From NCBI GenBank assembly GCA_947373745.1, contig CANBZB010000002.1, forward strand, positions 1-53,280: a stretch of DNA of 53,280 nucleotides, given 5' to 3'. Below are positions 17,900 through 26,690 of this stretch, piece after piece; the stretch's first letter is position 1; each line of letters starts with the position of its first letter. The position numbers and the translations under genes were made by a program. The DNA comes from Burkholderiales bacterium (GTDB lineage Bacteria > Pseudomonadota > Gammaproteobacteria > Burkholderiales > Burkholderiaceae_C). The notes under the pieces are model-generated. The model made no database searches and was not told the origin of the DNA. It worked only from the letters and a program-made list of their open reading frames with translations.

Positions 17900-18496
17900 T
17901 TAGCTAGCCCTCGCCAATGCCAATGCGTGTTGAAGTGGGTCACTCTCAACCACTTCTGTGACCAAGCCCCAGCGCTGGGCTTGTTCGGCATCAAAAGGGC
18001 GACCGGTTAAAGCCGCGTAGGCTAAACCACGCGCGGACATCACCTCGCCCACAGCTTTGATGATCTGTCCACCCGGAACAAAGCCGAAATTGATTTCCGG
18101 CAACCCGAACTTTGAGTCGCGGTGTGCAACGACTGCAGTGGAAGCGGCAATGATCGGCAAACCACCCCCTAAGCAATAGCCTTCAACTGCACTGAAGATT
18201 TTTTGTGGCATTTGCCGTAGCAACTCAATACGCCAATGTTCGGTCGCTGCCCGCGCGCGTTGCAATAGTTCTGCTGGACGGGTCGAACTATCAAAGAAGT
18301 CTTTCATATCCATGCCAGCACAAAAGTGCCCGCCTAGTCCATGAAAGACGATAGCTTTCACCGTCGGATCGACTTGGGTTTTGAGCAATATCTCTTCCAA
18401 CGCAAGCGTCATTTCCACACCAATGGCGTTGCGCTTGTCAGGTCGGTTTAAACCAATGCAGCGTATGCCGTCAGCCTTATCTTCTATTTTGAGCAT
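17900..18496 (-). CDS. Crotonase (hydroxycinnamoyl-CoA hydratase/lyase-like core) lacking C-terminal helical domain
   Basis: 'GHFCAGMDMKDFFD', 'SAVEGYCLGGGLPIIAASTAVVAHRDSKFGLPEINFGFVPGGQIIKAVGEVMSARGLAYAALTGRPF'; stops at 198 aa after '...ALALARAS'. Confidence 0.88.
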   Translation of the reverse strand: MLKIEDKADGIRCIGLNRPDKRNAIGVEMTLALEEILLKTQVDPTVKAIVFHGLGGHFCAGMDMKDFFDSSTRPAELLQRARAATEHWRIELLRQMPQKIFSAVEGYCLGGGLPIIAASTAVVAHRDSKFGLPEINFGFVPGGQIIKAVGEVMSARGLAYAALTGRPFDAEQAQRWGLVTEVVESDPLQHALALARAS

Positions 18497-18499
18497 CGA

Positions 18500-19192
18500 T
18501 TACGCTCCAGCACCAGGCTTAGATTTACCAGCAAGAAAACTCTCGATCGCTAAGGCGCGAGCAGATGGACGCCCCGCTTGGAGCGATTTGATTTCCACCT
18601 GTTGGGATGTCGTGAAGTTCAGTATCGCGTTCCAAGAGACTGCGGCTACTTGTTGCACCGTTTTTTTAGTGAATCGAAGTGCTAGCGAATCTTTGGCGGC
18701 GAGTTCACGTGCTAATTTATAGGCTTGGGCTTCTAACTCTGCAGCAGGAAAGTAAAGGGTGGCCCAATCACTACTGGCGTGCCCGATCGGCATGCGATTT
18801 TGCGTATTTTTTGCTGCGTTGGCTTCATTTGTTGCAATCACAATATCGCAAGCTTGCAAGATTGGAATCGCTTCTTCCTGAACTTGTCCGAACACCATAG
18901 CAACAATAGGTTGCGGCATTTGGCACAAATGCAAAGCCACTTGGGGAGCCATCTTCTCAACAGAATTTGCTTCAAGTCCTTCAACCAGCTGAGCACTATC
19001 ATTGCGTAGCACGATAACTTGCACAGCCTCATCGGCCTGCGCCAATCTCAACCGCTCCATTAGATTTTCAAATGGGCTTGTCTCGGTCGAACGCATCAAC
19101 TCGGAAGCATTAGGCTTTTTAGAACTCGCCCAATAAAGAGTAAGCACACCGTCGACTAGGTCAGCGGGCGCAAATGGATTAGCGTTCATCAC
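18500..19192 (-). CDS. Degenerate crotonase-fold protein retaining the C-terminal helical segment
   Basis: Crotonase-like 'PQPIVAMVFGQVQEEAIPILQACDIVIA' with GGG replaced, and C-terminus 'YKLARELAAKDSLALRFTKKTVQQV...SFLAGKSKPG'. Confidence 0.72.
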   Translation of the reverse strand: MMNANPFAPADLVDGVLTLYWASSKKPNASELMRSTETSPFENLMERLRLAQADEAVQVIVLRNDSAQLVEGLEANSVEKMAPQVALHLCQMPQPIVAMVFGQVQEEAIPILQACDIVIATNEANAAKNTQNRMPIGHASSDWATLYFPAAELEAQAYKLARELAAKDSLALRFTKKTVQQVAAVSWNAILNFTTSQQVEIKSLQAGRPSARALAIESFLAGKSKPGAGA

Positions 19193-20355
19193 GCCACTAA
19201 CGCACGCATGATGCGGTAAAGCCTTGCCTGGCCTTCAAATCCAATGCCGGGACGCTCAGGCAAATTTAACTTTCCTTCTGTCAGGCGTGCATCGTCTGCG
19301 AAACCTCCGAAGTCACCAAAAACTCCAGGGTATGACTCTGCTCCACCAAGACCAAAACCAGCTGCTATGTGCAATGACATTTGGTTGCCTCCATGGGGGA
19401 ACAGTCCACTTCTTTGCCAACCCATAGCATCTAACCTTGACAAGGTGTGCGCATATTGGGCAATGCCATAAGCCTGTGGTGGATCGACTTGGATGACATC
19501 ACGGTCGCCACGCAGTCCGCCAAATCGGACTAGGTTTTCGACATCTTGGGTTGAAAATAAATTTTCGCCAGTGGCCAAAGGACTGTCGTAGATCTGCGCG
19601 ATTTCGGCCATCAGCCCATAGTCCAGAGGGTCACAAGGTTCTTCGAACCAACGCAATTTGAATGGAGCGAGCGCCTTGGCATATGCGAAAGCATTGTCGC
19701 GATCAAATTTGCAATTGGCATCAACAGCCAGATGATCGCCAGAACCTACGACTTGCAAAACTGCTTCTAGACGGCGCAAATCTTCAGACAAAGGCAAACC
19801 ACCCACCTTCATCTTGACCATGCTGTAACCCGCGTCAAGATGGCGTCGCATTTCGTCTTGTAAGTCTTGAATGGTTTGTCCTGGGAAATACCATCCACCA
19901 CCGACGTAACAAAAAACGCGATCCACTACTTTTCCACTATTGAAACGCTCTGCCAAAACACGGTGCAAAGGTTTGCACTCAATTTTGGCCACTGCATCCC
20001 ACAGTGCAACTTCAATCGTACCGATGGCAATTGAACGTTCGCTGTGACCGCCTGCTTTCTCTCGACGCATCATGCAGGCTACGATTTTGTGGGGGTCGAG
20101 GTTTTCGCCCGTATCGTCCAGCAAGCTAGCAGGATCCGCGCGCAAGATGCGCGGAATAAAGCGATCCCGCATTTGTGCGCCACAGGCGTAGCGGCCTGTG
20201 GAATTGAAGGCGTAGCCAACAACAGGTTGGCCGTCGCGCACGCAATCGGTCATCACAGCAACCACCGAGGTGGTCATCTCTGAAAAATCAAAGCTCGAAT
20301 TGCTGATAGTTGAATTAAGAGGTACAGCGACCTCTCGTATGTCGACGATACGCAT
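19189..20355 (-). CDS. Enolase-superfamily dehydratase, D-tartrate dehydratase-like
   Basis: 'MVKMKVGG' (KxK), 'LAVDANCKF', 'RWFEEPCDPLDYGL', 'LATGENLFSTQD', 'FPHGGNQMSLHIAAGFGLGGAESYP'; resembles Bradyrhizobium D-tartrate dehydratase as remembered. Start at 20355 rather than 20424. Confidence 0.82.
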   Translation of the reverse strand: MRIVDIREVAVPLNSTISNSSFDFSEMTTSVVAVMTDCVRDGQPVVGYAFNSTGRYACGAQMRDRFIPRILRADPASLLDDTGENLDPHKIVACMMRREKAGGHSERSIAIGTIEVALWDAVAKIECKPLHRVLAERFNSGKVVDRVFCYVGGGWYFPGQTIQDLQDEMRRHLDAGYSMVKMKVGGLPLSEDLRRLEAVLQVVGSGDHLAVDANCKFDRDNAFAYAKALAPFKLRWFEEPCDPLDYGLMAEIAQIYDSPLATGENLFSTQDVENLVRFGGLRGDRDVIQVDPPQAYGIAQYAHTLSRLDAMGWQRSGLFPHGGNQMSLHIAAGFGLGGAESYPGVFGDFGGFADDARLTEGKLNLPERPGIGFEGQARLYRIMRALVA

Positions 20356-20381
20356 AGCTAAATGAATGGTCAGATATGGGA

Positions 20382-21347
20382 TTAATCGATCTTGATTTTT
20401 GCGTCGCGAATTACTTTGCCCCAACGATTCACTTCGTTATGAATATAAGTATTGAATTGTTCAGGCGTATTGCCAACAGGATCGAACCCCATAGAGAGAA
20501 GCTTTGCACGTGTGTCGGGTTGGGCCACAATTTTGACGATTTCTTGGTGCAAACGATCCACAATAGCCTTAGGTGTTCCAGTGGGCACAAGCAAACCTTG
20601 CATGGTCTCTGCCTCTTGTCCGCTGATACCGGCCTCAGCCAAAGTAGGTACATCAGGCAACTCAGGATTACGTTTGGCACTTGTCACTGCTAGCGCACGC
20701 AAGGCGCCACTTTTCACATGCGCCATGGCAGGAGGGAGCGCTGTCACGCCCACTGGGGTATGTCCTGCAAGGACTGAAGTAATAGCAGGTCCTGCACCGC
20801 CAAAAGGCGCGCTCACCATATCGATGTTGTAAGATAAGCGAAGCAGCTCACCGGAGAGGTGGGGTGTGGTGCCCACACCAGGATGCGCGAAGCTGTATTT
20901 GCCAGGGTTGGCGCGAATAAGGGCGATAAGTTCTTGAATAGTCTTTGCAGGCACAGAAGGATGCACTACGACCAAATTGGGCGACGCTCCAGCTAGTGAA
21001 ATGGGCAAGAAGTCTTTGTAGGCGTCATAAGGCACGCTGGTGTAGAGACTGGGATTGACCACAAAGCTGCTGCTGACCATCGTGAGCGTATAGCCATCGG
21101 GCGCGGCTTTAGCGCCCATGCCCATACCAATATTGCCGCCGGCACCAGCACGGTTTTCTACGATGAACGATTGACCCATGCTCTCGGTGAATTTTTGGGC
21201 CAATATGCGCGCCATAGCGTCAGTAGGTCCTCCAGAAGCAAACGGCACGATGATGCGCACGGGCTTATTAGGGTAAGTCTGGGCTTGGGAAGCAACAGAC
21301 AACAGCAGTGCAATAAAACTGATAACGATACGCAGGGTAAATTTCAT
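20382..21347 (-). CDS. Bug-family solute-binding protein
   Basis: 'YPNKPVRIIVPFASGGPTDAMARILAQKFTESMGQSFIVENRAGAGGNIGM'. Confidence 0.93.
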   Translation of the reverse strand: MKFTLRIVISFIALLLSVASQAQTYPNKPVRIIVPFASGGPTDAMARILAQKFTESMGQSFIVENRAGAGGNIGMGMGAKAAPDGYTLTMVSSSFVVNPSLYTSVPYDAYKDFLPISLAGASPNLVVVHPSVPAKTIQELIALIRANPGKYSFAHPGVGTTPHLSGELLRLSYNIDMVSAPFGGAGPAITSVLAGHTPVGVTALPPAMAHVKSGALRALAVTSAKRNPELPDVPTLAEAGISGQEAETMQGLLVPTGTPKAIVDRLHQEIVKIVAQPDTRAKLLSMGFDPVGNTPEQFNTYIHNEVNRWGKVIRDAKIKID

Positions 21348-21419
21348 TGGGGTCTCCTTTTTATTGGGGCGAATGCTAGCATCTCTTCATCATTTGTTAG
21401 TTAAAAAAGGAGACACGTT

Positions 21420-22334
21420 ATGGATAAAAGAATTGGCGTTATTGGACTTGGCATCATGGGAGCAGCTTATGCGCGCAATCTGATGCAAAAAGGTTTTTCT
21501 GTTGTCGGTTTTGATGTCGATATCGACAAAATCAAAACGTTGGAGGCGCAAGGACTGAAATCAGCCACCTCGCCTGCAGATGTAGGTCACCAATGTGATT
21601 TGGTCATCACATCTTTACCAACGCCTAAGGCCTTCCATGCAGTGATGTCTGGGTCTCACGGTCTGACTGAAGTAGGTCGCCCCATCGTGGTCGCAGACAC
21701 CTGTACTTTGGGGTTGAGTGACAAAGAACAGGCATATGAGGCGCTGACTGCCGCAGGCGTAACTCTCTTAGACTGCCCCGTCAGTGGAACAGGCGCGCAA
21801 GCGGCAAAAGGTGATTTGGTTTTTTTCGCCAGTGGCGACAAACCATCCTACGAACGTCTGCGTCCAGCACTCTTGGCGATGGGACGTGTTGCTCACCACC
21901 TTGGCGCGTTCGGCAACGGCAGTCGCATGAAGTATGTAGCCAATTTATTGGTGGCAATTCACAACGTATCAACTGCAGAAGCTATGGCGTTTGGTATGAA
22001 AGCCGGCATTGCGCCTGAGACGATTTATGACGTGTTGTGCGGAAGTGCTGCGACCTCACGCATCTTTGAAGTACGTGGCCCCATGATGGTGAAGAACACT
22101 TACGACGAAAACGTATCCGCCACTTTTGTCACCATGGGCAAAGACTTGTCGGTGATTAGTCAGTATGCGCAAAGCATTGATTGCCCAACGCCTTTGTTTT
22201 CGTTGGCGTCTAACTTCCATGCAGCCGCTGTGGCGCAGGGCATGAAAATGTCAGATACCGCGGCGGTGTGCGCTGTGATGGAACGCTTAGCAGGTGTTGA
22301 CCGCAGTCAAGTGCCAGCGCCCGAGCACAGCTGA
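21420..22334 (+). CDS. NAD(P)-dependent oxidoreductase, 3-hydroxyisobutyrate dehydrogenase family
   Basis: 'IGVIGLGIMGAAYARNLMQKGFSVVGFDVD', 'LLDCPVSGTGAQAAKGDLV', 'KYVANLLVAIHNVSTAEAMAFGMKAG'. Confidence 0.9.
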   Translation: MDKRIGVIGLGIMGAAYARNLMQKGFSVVGFDVDIDKIKTLEAQGLKSATSPADVGHQCDLVITSLPTPKAFHAVMSGSHGLTEVGRPIVVADTCTLGLSDKEQAYEALTAAGVTLLDCPVSGTGAQAAKGDLVFFASGDKPSYERLRPALLAMGRVAHHLGAFGNGSRMKYVANLLVAIHNVSTAEAMAFGMKAGIAPETIYDVLCGSAATSRIFEVRGPMMVKNTYDENVSATFVTMGKDLSVISQYAQSIDCPTPLFSLASNFHAAAVAQGMKMSDTAAVCAVMERLAGVDRSQVPAPEHS

Positions 22335-22341
22335 GGGAGGC

Positions 22342-23115
22342 TTAACTGCCTTTAAGCGCTTCGTGGAAGGTGGTGATTTGTCTTTTGACGCCAGCGATCA
22401 TGGATGACAGGTCTGACGTAATCATCACCATATCAAAGCCACGCTTGACCGATGCTGCTGCAAACTCAGCGCTCGCGCAATGCATGCAAACCTTTTTGCC
22501 GTGGCGATGGGCCACTTCTTTGATGCGGTCACACGTGGACATGTGCAGTGGGTCTGGGTTGTCAGCGCGCGGCGCCATGCCCAGGGCAAATGAAAGATCC
22601 GCTGGACCGATGTAGATGACGTCTACGCCCGGTGTTGCGCAAATCTCTTCCAAATTGTTCAAGCCTTCTTTGGTCTCGATCATGGCCATCAAAAGGATTT
22701 CATCATTGGCTTTAGAGAAATATTCTGGGCCGTGAATTTGCAATGCACGCACAGGTCCTGAGGAACGGTCTCCTACCGGTGGATAGCGACAAGCAGAAAC
22801 TGCCTTACGGGCTTCGTCAGCGTTGTTGATCAGCGGAACGATGATGGCAGAGGCACCGAAGTCTAAGGCTTTCATGATGGCAGCTGGCTCATTCCAACCC
22901 ACACGCACTACGGGAGCGGCCTCTGTTGCTGAAACTGCTTGCAGCATTTCCATCAAGCTGCTCAGTCCGGTGACACCATGCTGCATATCGACACACACCG
23001 CATCAAAGCCTTGTCTTGCCATGATTTCTGCTGTGAAGCTATTGGCTATGGAAATCCATCCCAAGGTGACGGGCTTGCCTTGCGCCCAGAGTTGTTTGAT
23101 TTTGTTCGGTTTCAT
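22342..23115 (-). CDS. HpcH/HpaI-family aldolase
   Basis: 'LGWISIANSFTAEIMARQGFDAVCVDMQHG', 'DVIYIGPADLSFALG'. Confidence 0.9.
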   Translation of the reverse strand: MKPNKIKQLWAQGKPVTLGWISIANSFTAEIMARQGFDAVCVDMQHGVTGLSSLMEMLQAVSATEAAPVVRVGWNEPAAIMKALDFGASAIIVPLINNADEARKAVSACRYPPVGDRSSGPVRALQIHGPEYFSKANDEILLMAMIETKEGLNNLEEICATPGVDVIYIGPADLSFALGMAPRADNPDPLHMSTCDRIKEVAHRHGKKVCMHCASAEFAAASVKRGFDMVMITSDLSSMIAGVKRQITTFHEALKGS

Positions 23116-23181
23116 GTTGGTTCCTCGTTATGACTTGGGTTAAAAATTATTGGATTAATTTAGCAAATAAAAATCTACTAC

Positions 23182-24171
23182 TTATTGCTTATCGATCTTG
23201 GCTTTGGTGATCACTTCGTGCCAGCGTTTGATATCTGCAGCTAAAACCTCGGCGACCTGCTCTGGTGTACTGCTTTGGGCAGTGAGGTTGAGATCACTCA
23301 AACGCTTTTTGACATCAGGCATTTCCATGATGGTTTGAATTTCACGGTTCAAACGCATGACCACGTCACGCGGCGTGCGCGCAGGCACTGCCAAGCCGTT
23401 CCATGATGCCGCTTGAAACTTGGCAAGACTGCCACCAGACTCTTGCACCGTGGGAACGCCCGGCAAACTGTCGGTGCGTTTATCACCTAACAAGGCAAGT
23501 GGTCGCACCGCATTGGATTTAATTTGCGGCATCAGTGGACCCAAGATTTCCACCATTGCGTCCAAGCTGCCGCCGCGCAAAGCGGTGATGACGGGTGGCG
23601 TGCCATTGAAAGGCACGATTTGGGCTTGCAGACCGGAGGCACTCAGAAAATATTCAGCAGACAGATTTTGCGTGGTGCCAACTTGGGGTGTACCTATATT
23701 CAGTTTGCCTGGATTAGCCTTGGCATACGCCAATAAATCTGCAAAGGTCTTGAATCTACCGCCTTCTGCAACAGCAATCACCAGATCAAACGTCGCCAAT
23801 TTAGACACAGGAATGAAGTCTTTCACAGTATCAAAAGGAAGCGTCTTAAATAGCGACGCGCTAACCGCTGTTCCACTAGAAATCAGCAATAAGGTGTGGC
23901 CATCGGGTTCCGCACGGGCTACTTGTTCGCCCGCCACAATGCCGCCGGCACTGGGTTTGTTTTCAGTTACTACCGATTGGCCTAAGGCTTCAGATAACTT
24001 TTGCGCCACTGTGCGTGCGGTGATGTCAGCAGCACCACCCGCTGCATTTGGCACCACAATTTTTAGTGTCTTGTTGGGAAAGCCTGTCGTTTGCGCAATT
24101 GACATGCCTGTCAAACATAGCGTCAGACCTAATGCCAATGCACGTGATAGTTGGTTAAGATGATTTTTCAT
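23182..24171 (-). CDS. Bug-family solute-binding protein
   Basis: 'FPNKTLKIVVPNAAGGAADITARTVAQKLSEALGQSVVTENKPSAGGIVAGEQVARAEPDGHTLL'. Confidence 0.92.
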   Translation of the reverse strand: MKNHLNQLSRALALGLTLCLTGMSIAQTTGFPNKTLKIVVPNAAGGAADITARTVAQKLSEALGQSVVTENKPSAGGIVAGEQVARAEPDGHTLLLISSGTAVSASLFKTLPFDTVKDFIPVSKLATFDLVIAVAEGGRFKTFADLLAYAKANPGKLNIGTPQVGTTQNLSAEYFLSASGLQAQIVPFNGTPPVITALRGGSLDAMVEILGPLMPQIKSNAVRPLALLGDKRTDSLPGVPTVQESGGSLAKFQAASWNGLAVPARTPRDVVMRLNREIQTIMEMPDVKKRLSDLNLTAQSSTPEQVAEVLAADIKRWHEVITKAKIDKQ

Positions 24172-24185
24172 AATAGGAGACGGGT

Positions 24186-25199
24186 ATGGCAGAAGTGTTC
24201 AAAGGTTGTAATTTACAGGCGCTATTTTGTCATCGGAAAAATATAGCTTTATTGGCCTGCTTCATTGCGTTGTCTAACCTTGGCGTTCAGGCGCAAACTG
24301 CTTGGCCCACAAGGGCAGTCACCATTGTGGTGCCATTCACACCAGGTGGTGGAACCGATGTGGGGACACGCGTTGTCGCGCAGCGCTTGTCACAGCTCTG
24401 GGGTCAACCCGTATTGGTAGAAAACCGTGCAGGTGCTGGAGGTAATGTCGGTCTTGAAGCCGTCTCTCGCGCAAAGCCTGATGGCTACACCTTGCTCACG
24501 GGTAACGTTGGTACGCAGTCAATCAACCCAACGCTCTATAAAAAACTTAACTACAACCCAGACACCTCATTCACGCCTATCAGTTTGATTGCAGAATTAC
24601 CTTTTGCGATGGTGGTGACACCCTCCTTGCCTGTCAAAACTCCGCAAGACCTTGTGGCCTTATCTAAGGCGCAACCTAATTTGCTCTCTTACGCGAGTTC
24701 TGGTGCCGGAGGCTCTCCCCATTTATCTATGGAGACCTTCAAAATTGCAACCGGCGCCAAAATTCAACATGTGCCCTACAAAGGTGGTAGCGCCGCTATC
24801 ACCGACTTGATGTCGGGCAATGTACAAGTGTTGATGGTGTCTATTTTGGAAACGTCGGCCTACGTCAAAGCTGGCAAACTGAAAGGCCTTGCAGTCACCA
24901 GCAAGTCACGCTCGCCAGCGATGCCAGATGTCCCCACCATGGTGGAGTCGGGCATCACAGGCGCTGAGTCAGGCTCTTGGATTGGCTTCCTCGCACCCCA
25001 AGGCACTCCCAAAGAAATCGTCGACAAAATTGCAGCTGGCGTAAAAGAGGTTGTTGCCATGCCTGAGGTCAGCCAGCAGTTGATCGGGCAAGGCGCCGTA
25101 CCCATGAGCTCAACACCTGCACAATTTGCAGAGCTGATCGCCAACGACAGAAAACGTTATGCACGCATCATTATTGAGAACCAACTCACTGCTGACTGA
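24186..25199 (+). CDS. Bug-family solute-binding protein
   Basis: 'WPTRAVTIVVPFTPGGGTDVGTRVVAQRLSQLWGQPVLVENRAGAGGNVGLEAVSRAKPDGYTLL'. Confidence 0.92.
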   Translation: MAEVFKGCNLQALFCHRKNIALLACFIALSNLGVQAQTAWPTRAVTIVVPFTPGGGTDVGTRVVAQRLSQLWGQPVLVENRAGAGGNVGLEAVSRAKPDGYTLLTGNVGTQSINPTLYKKLNYNPDTSFTPISLIAELPFAMVVTPSLPVKTPQDLVALSKAQPNLLSYASSGAGGSPHLSMETFKIATGAKIQHVPYKGGSAAITDLMSGNVQVLMVSILETSAYVKAGKLKGLAVTSKSRSPAMPDVPTMVESGITGAESGSWIGFLAPQGTPKEIVDKIAAGVKEVVAMPEVSQQLIGQGAVPMSSTPAQFAELIANDRKRYARIIIENQLTAD

Positions 25200-25224
25200 A
25201 CCAACGCGGTAATCACCGCGGTCT

Positions 25225-26604
25225 TCACAGTATTTTCGAGAACCGCATTCTTTGTTGGTCGCCTTGTAAATAGCGGTCAAACACCATGGCAATGGCGCGT
25301 ATGACAAACCAACCTAAGTCGGTGACCTCTATCCCTGCCTCATCAAGATGCACCAGGCCTTGCGCCTGCATATCTTCGAGTTGTGTCAGTTCAGCTTGAA
25401 AATATTCTTTGAAATTCATCAGGTGCGTTGAATTGATTGTTTCAAAGTTGACAGTGCCTTGACACATCAAGGCCATGATGACGCTTCTGCGTAGCAAATC
25501 ATCTTTCGACAAGGCCACCCCCCGCACCACGGGCAGGCGCCCTTGCTCCAACAAGTCTTGGTACTCGTCTAATGACTTGGTATTTTGTTGGTAAGTAGCG
25601 CCAATATTGCCTATCGACGAGACGCCTAGACCAATCAAATCGCTATCGGGCTGGGTGGTATAGCCCTGAAAATTTCGGTGTAGACGCCCTTGTCGTTTGG
25701 CGACAGCCAAAGCATCTTCTGGCAATGCGAAGTGGTCCATGCCGATATACACATAACCTTCAGACTGCAAGACATCAATAGCCTGTGACAACATAGCGGT
25801 TTTAGCCTCTGCCATTGGTAAATCGCTAGCGTTGATATGGCGTTGTGGTTTGAACCTAGCCGGCAAATGCGCATAGGCATACAAAGCAATCCGCTCAGGT
25901 CGAAGTTGGACGATAGTGTGCAGAGTTTGCGTCCATGATTGCGTCGTTTGTTTAGGCAGACCATAAATCAAATCGAGGTTGACGGATTTAAATCCTAGGT
26001 TGCGAGCTGCATGCATCAGGTCTTGCACTTGTTGAACGGTCTGCTCGCGATGTACAGCGATCTGCACTTGCTGATCAAAATCCTGCACGCCCAATGACAG
26101 TCGGTTGAAACCTAGTTCTCGCAACTTTGTGAGTCTTTGTGCATCGACTGTTCGGGGATCGACTTCAACAGAATATTCGCCGTCAATCTTCCATTGAAAA
26201 GCCTTACCCAGAATCTCCATAAGCGAACGCAGTTCGGCATCACGAAAAAAAGTAGGAGTGCCGCCACCAAGATGGAGTTGCGAGACCAGATTTGCCGGAC
26301 CTAAATGTGGCATCAGCAATTCCACTTCTATTTGTAAACTTTTTAAATACTGCTCTGCACGCTCATATTTACCCGTAATGATCTTGTTGCAAGCACAGTA
26401 GTAGCAAAGCGATTCACAAAATGGAATATGCACATAGACGGACAACGGATAGGCATGCGAACGCGCACTGTGCTTGCGAAGCTCTAATGCCTGCAGGTAT
26501 TCGGTCTCCGCAAATGCCTCTACAAACCGATCTGCAGTGGGGTACGAGGTGTACCGAGGTCCGGGAACATCAAAACTTTGCAGTAACTTTGAAAAAGGTG
26601 TCAT
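25225..26604 (-). CDS. hemN: Oxygen-independent coproporphyrinogen III oxidase
   Basis: 'VYVHIPFCESLCYYCACNKIITGKYERAEQYLKSLQIEVELL'; 'GPRYTSYPTADRF'; 'QLHLGGGTPTFF'. Confidence 0.95.
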   Translation of the reverse strand: MTPFSKLLQSFDVPGPRYTSYPTADRFVEAFAETEYLQALELRKHSARSHAYPLSVYVHIPFCESLCYYCACNKIITGKYERAEQYLKSLQIEVELLMPHLGPANLVSQLHLGGGTPTFFRDAELRSLMEILGKAFQWKIDGEYSVEVDPRTVDAQRLTKLRELGFNRLSLGVQDFDQQVQIAVHREQTVQQVQDLMHAARNLGFKSVNLDLIYGLPKQTTQSWTQTLHTIVQLRPERIALYAYAHLPARFKPQRHINASDLPMAEAKTAMLSQAIDVLQSEGYVYIGMDHFALPEDALAVAKRQGRLHRNFQGYTTQPDSDLIGLGVSSIGNIGATYQQNTKSLDEYQDLLEQGRLPVVRGVALSKDDLLRRSVIMALMCQGTVNFETINSTHLMNFKEYFQAELTQLEDMQAQGLVHLDEAGIEVTDLGWFVIRAIAMVFDRYLQGDQQRMRFSKIL

Positions 26605-26656
26605 ATACAGGTACTAAAAACAGTACCGAATATGACTGAAAGCGCGTTGGAAAGAT

Positions 26657-26670
26657 TTGCTCTATATCAA
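26657..26670 (-). promoter_or_regulatory. Putative FNR/ANR-type site upstream of hemN
   Basis: Minus strand TTGATATAGAGCAA versus TTGAT-N4-ATCAA: one mismatch, about 53 bp upstream of the hemN start. Confidence 0.65.
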
Positions 26671-26690
26671 GAAAACGCAAGCAAACAGCA

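Noticed and set aside
23420-24163. 247-aa plus-strand ORF
   Set aside because: Antisense to a clear Bug gene; no family features; a shadow ORF.
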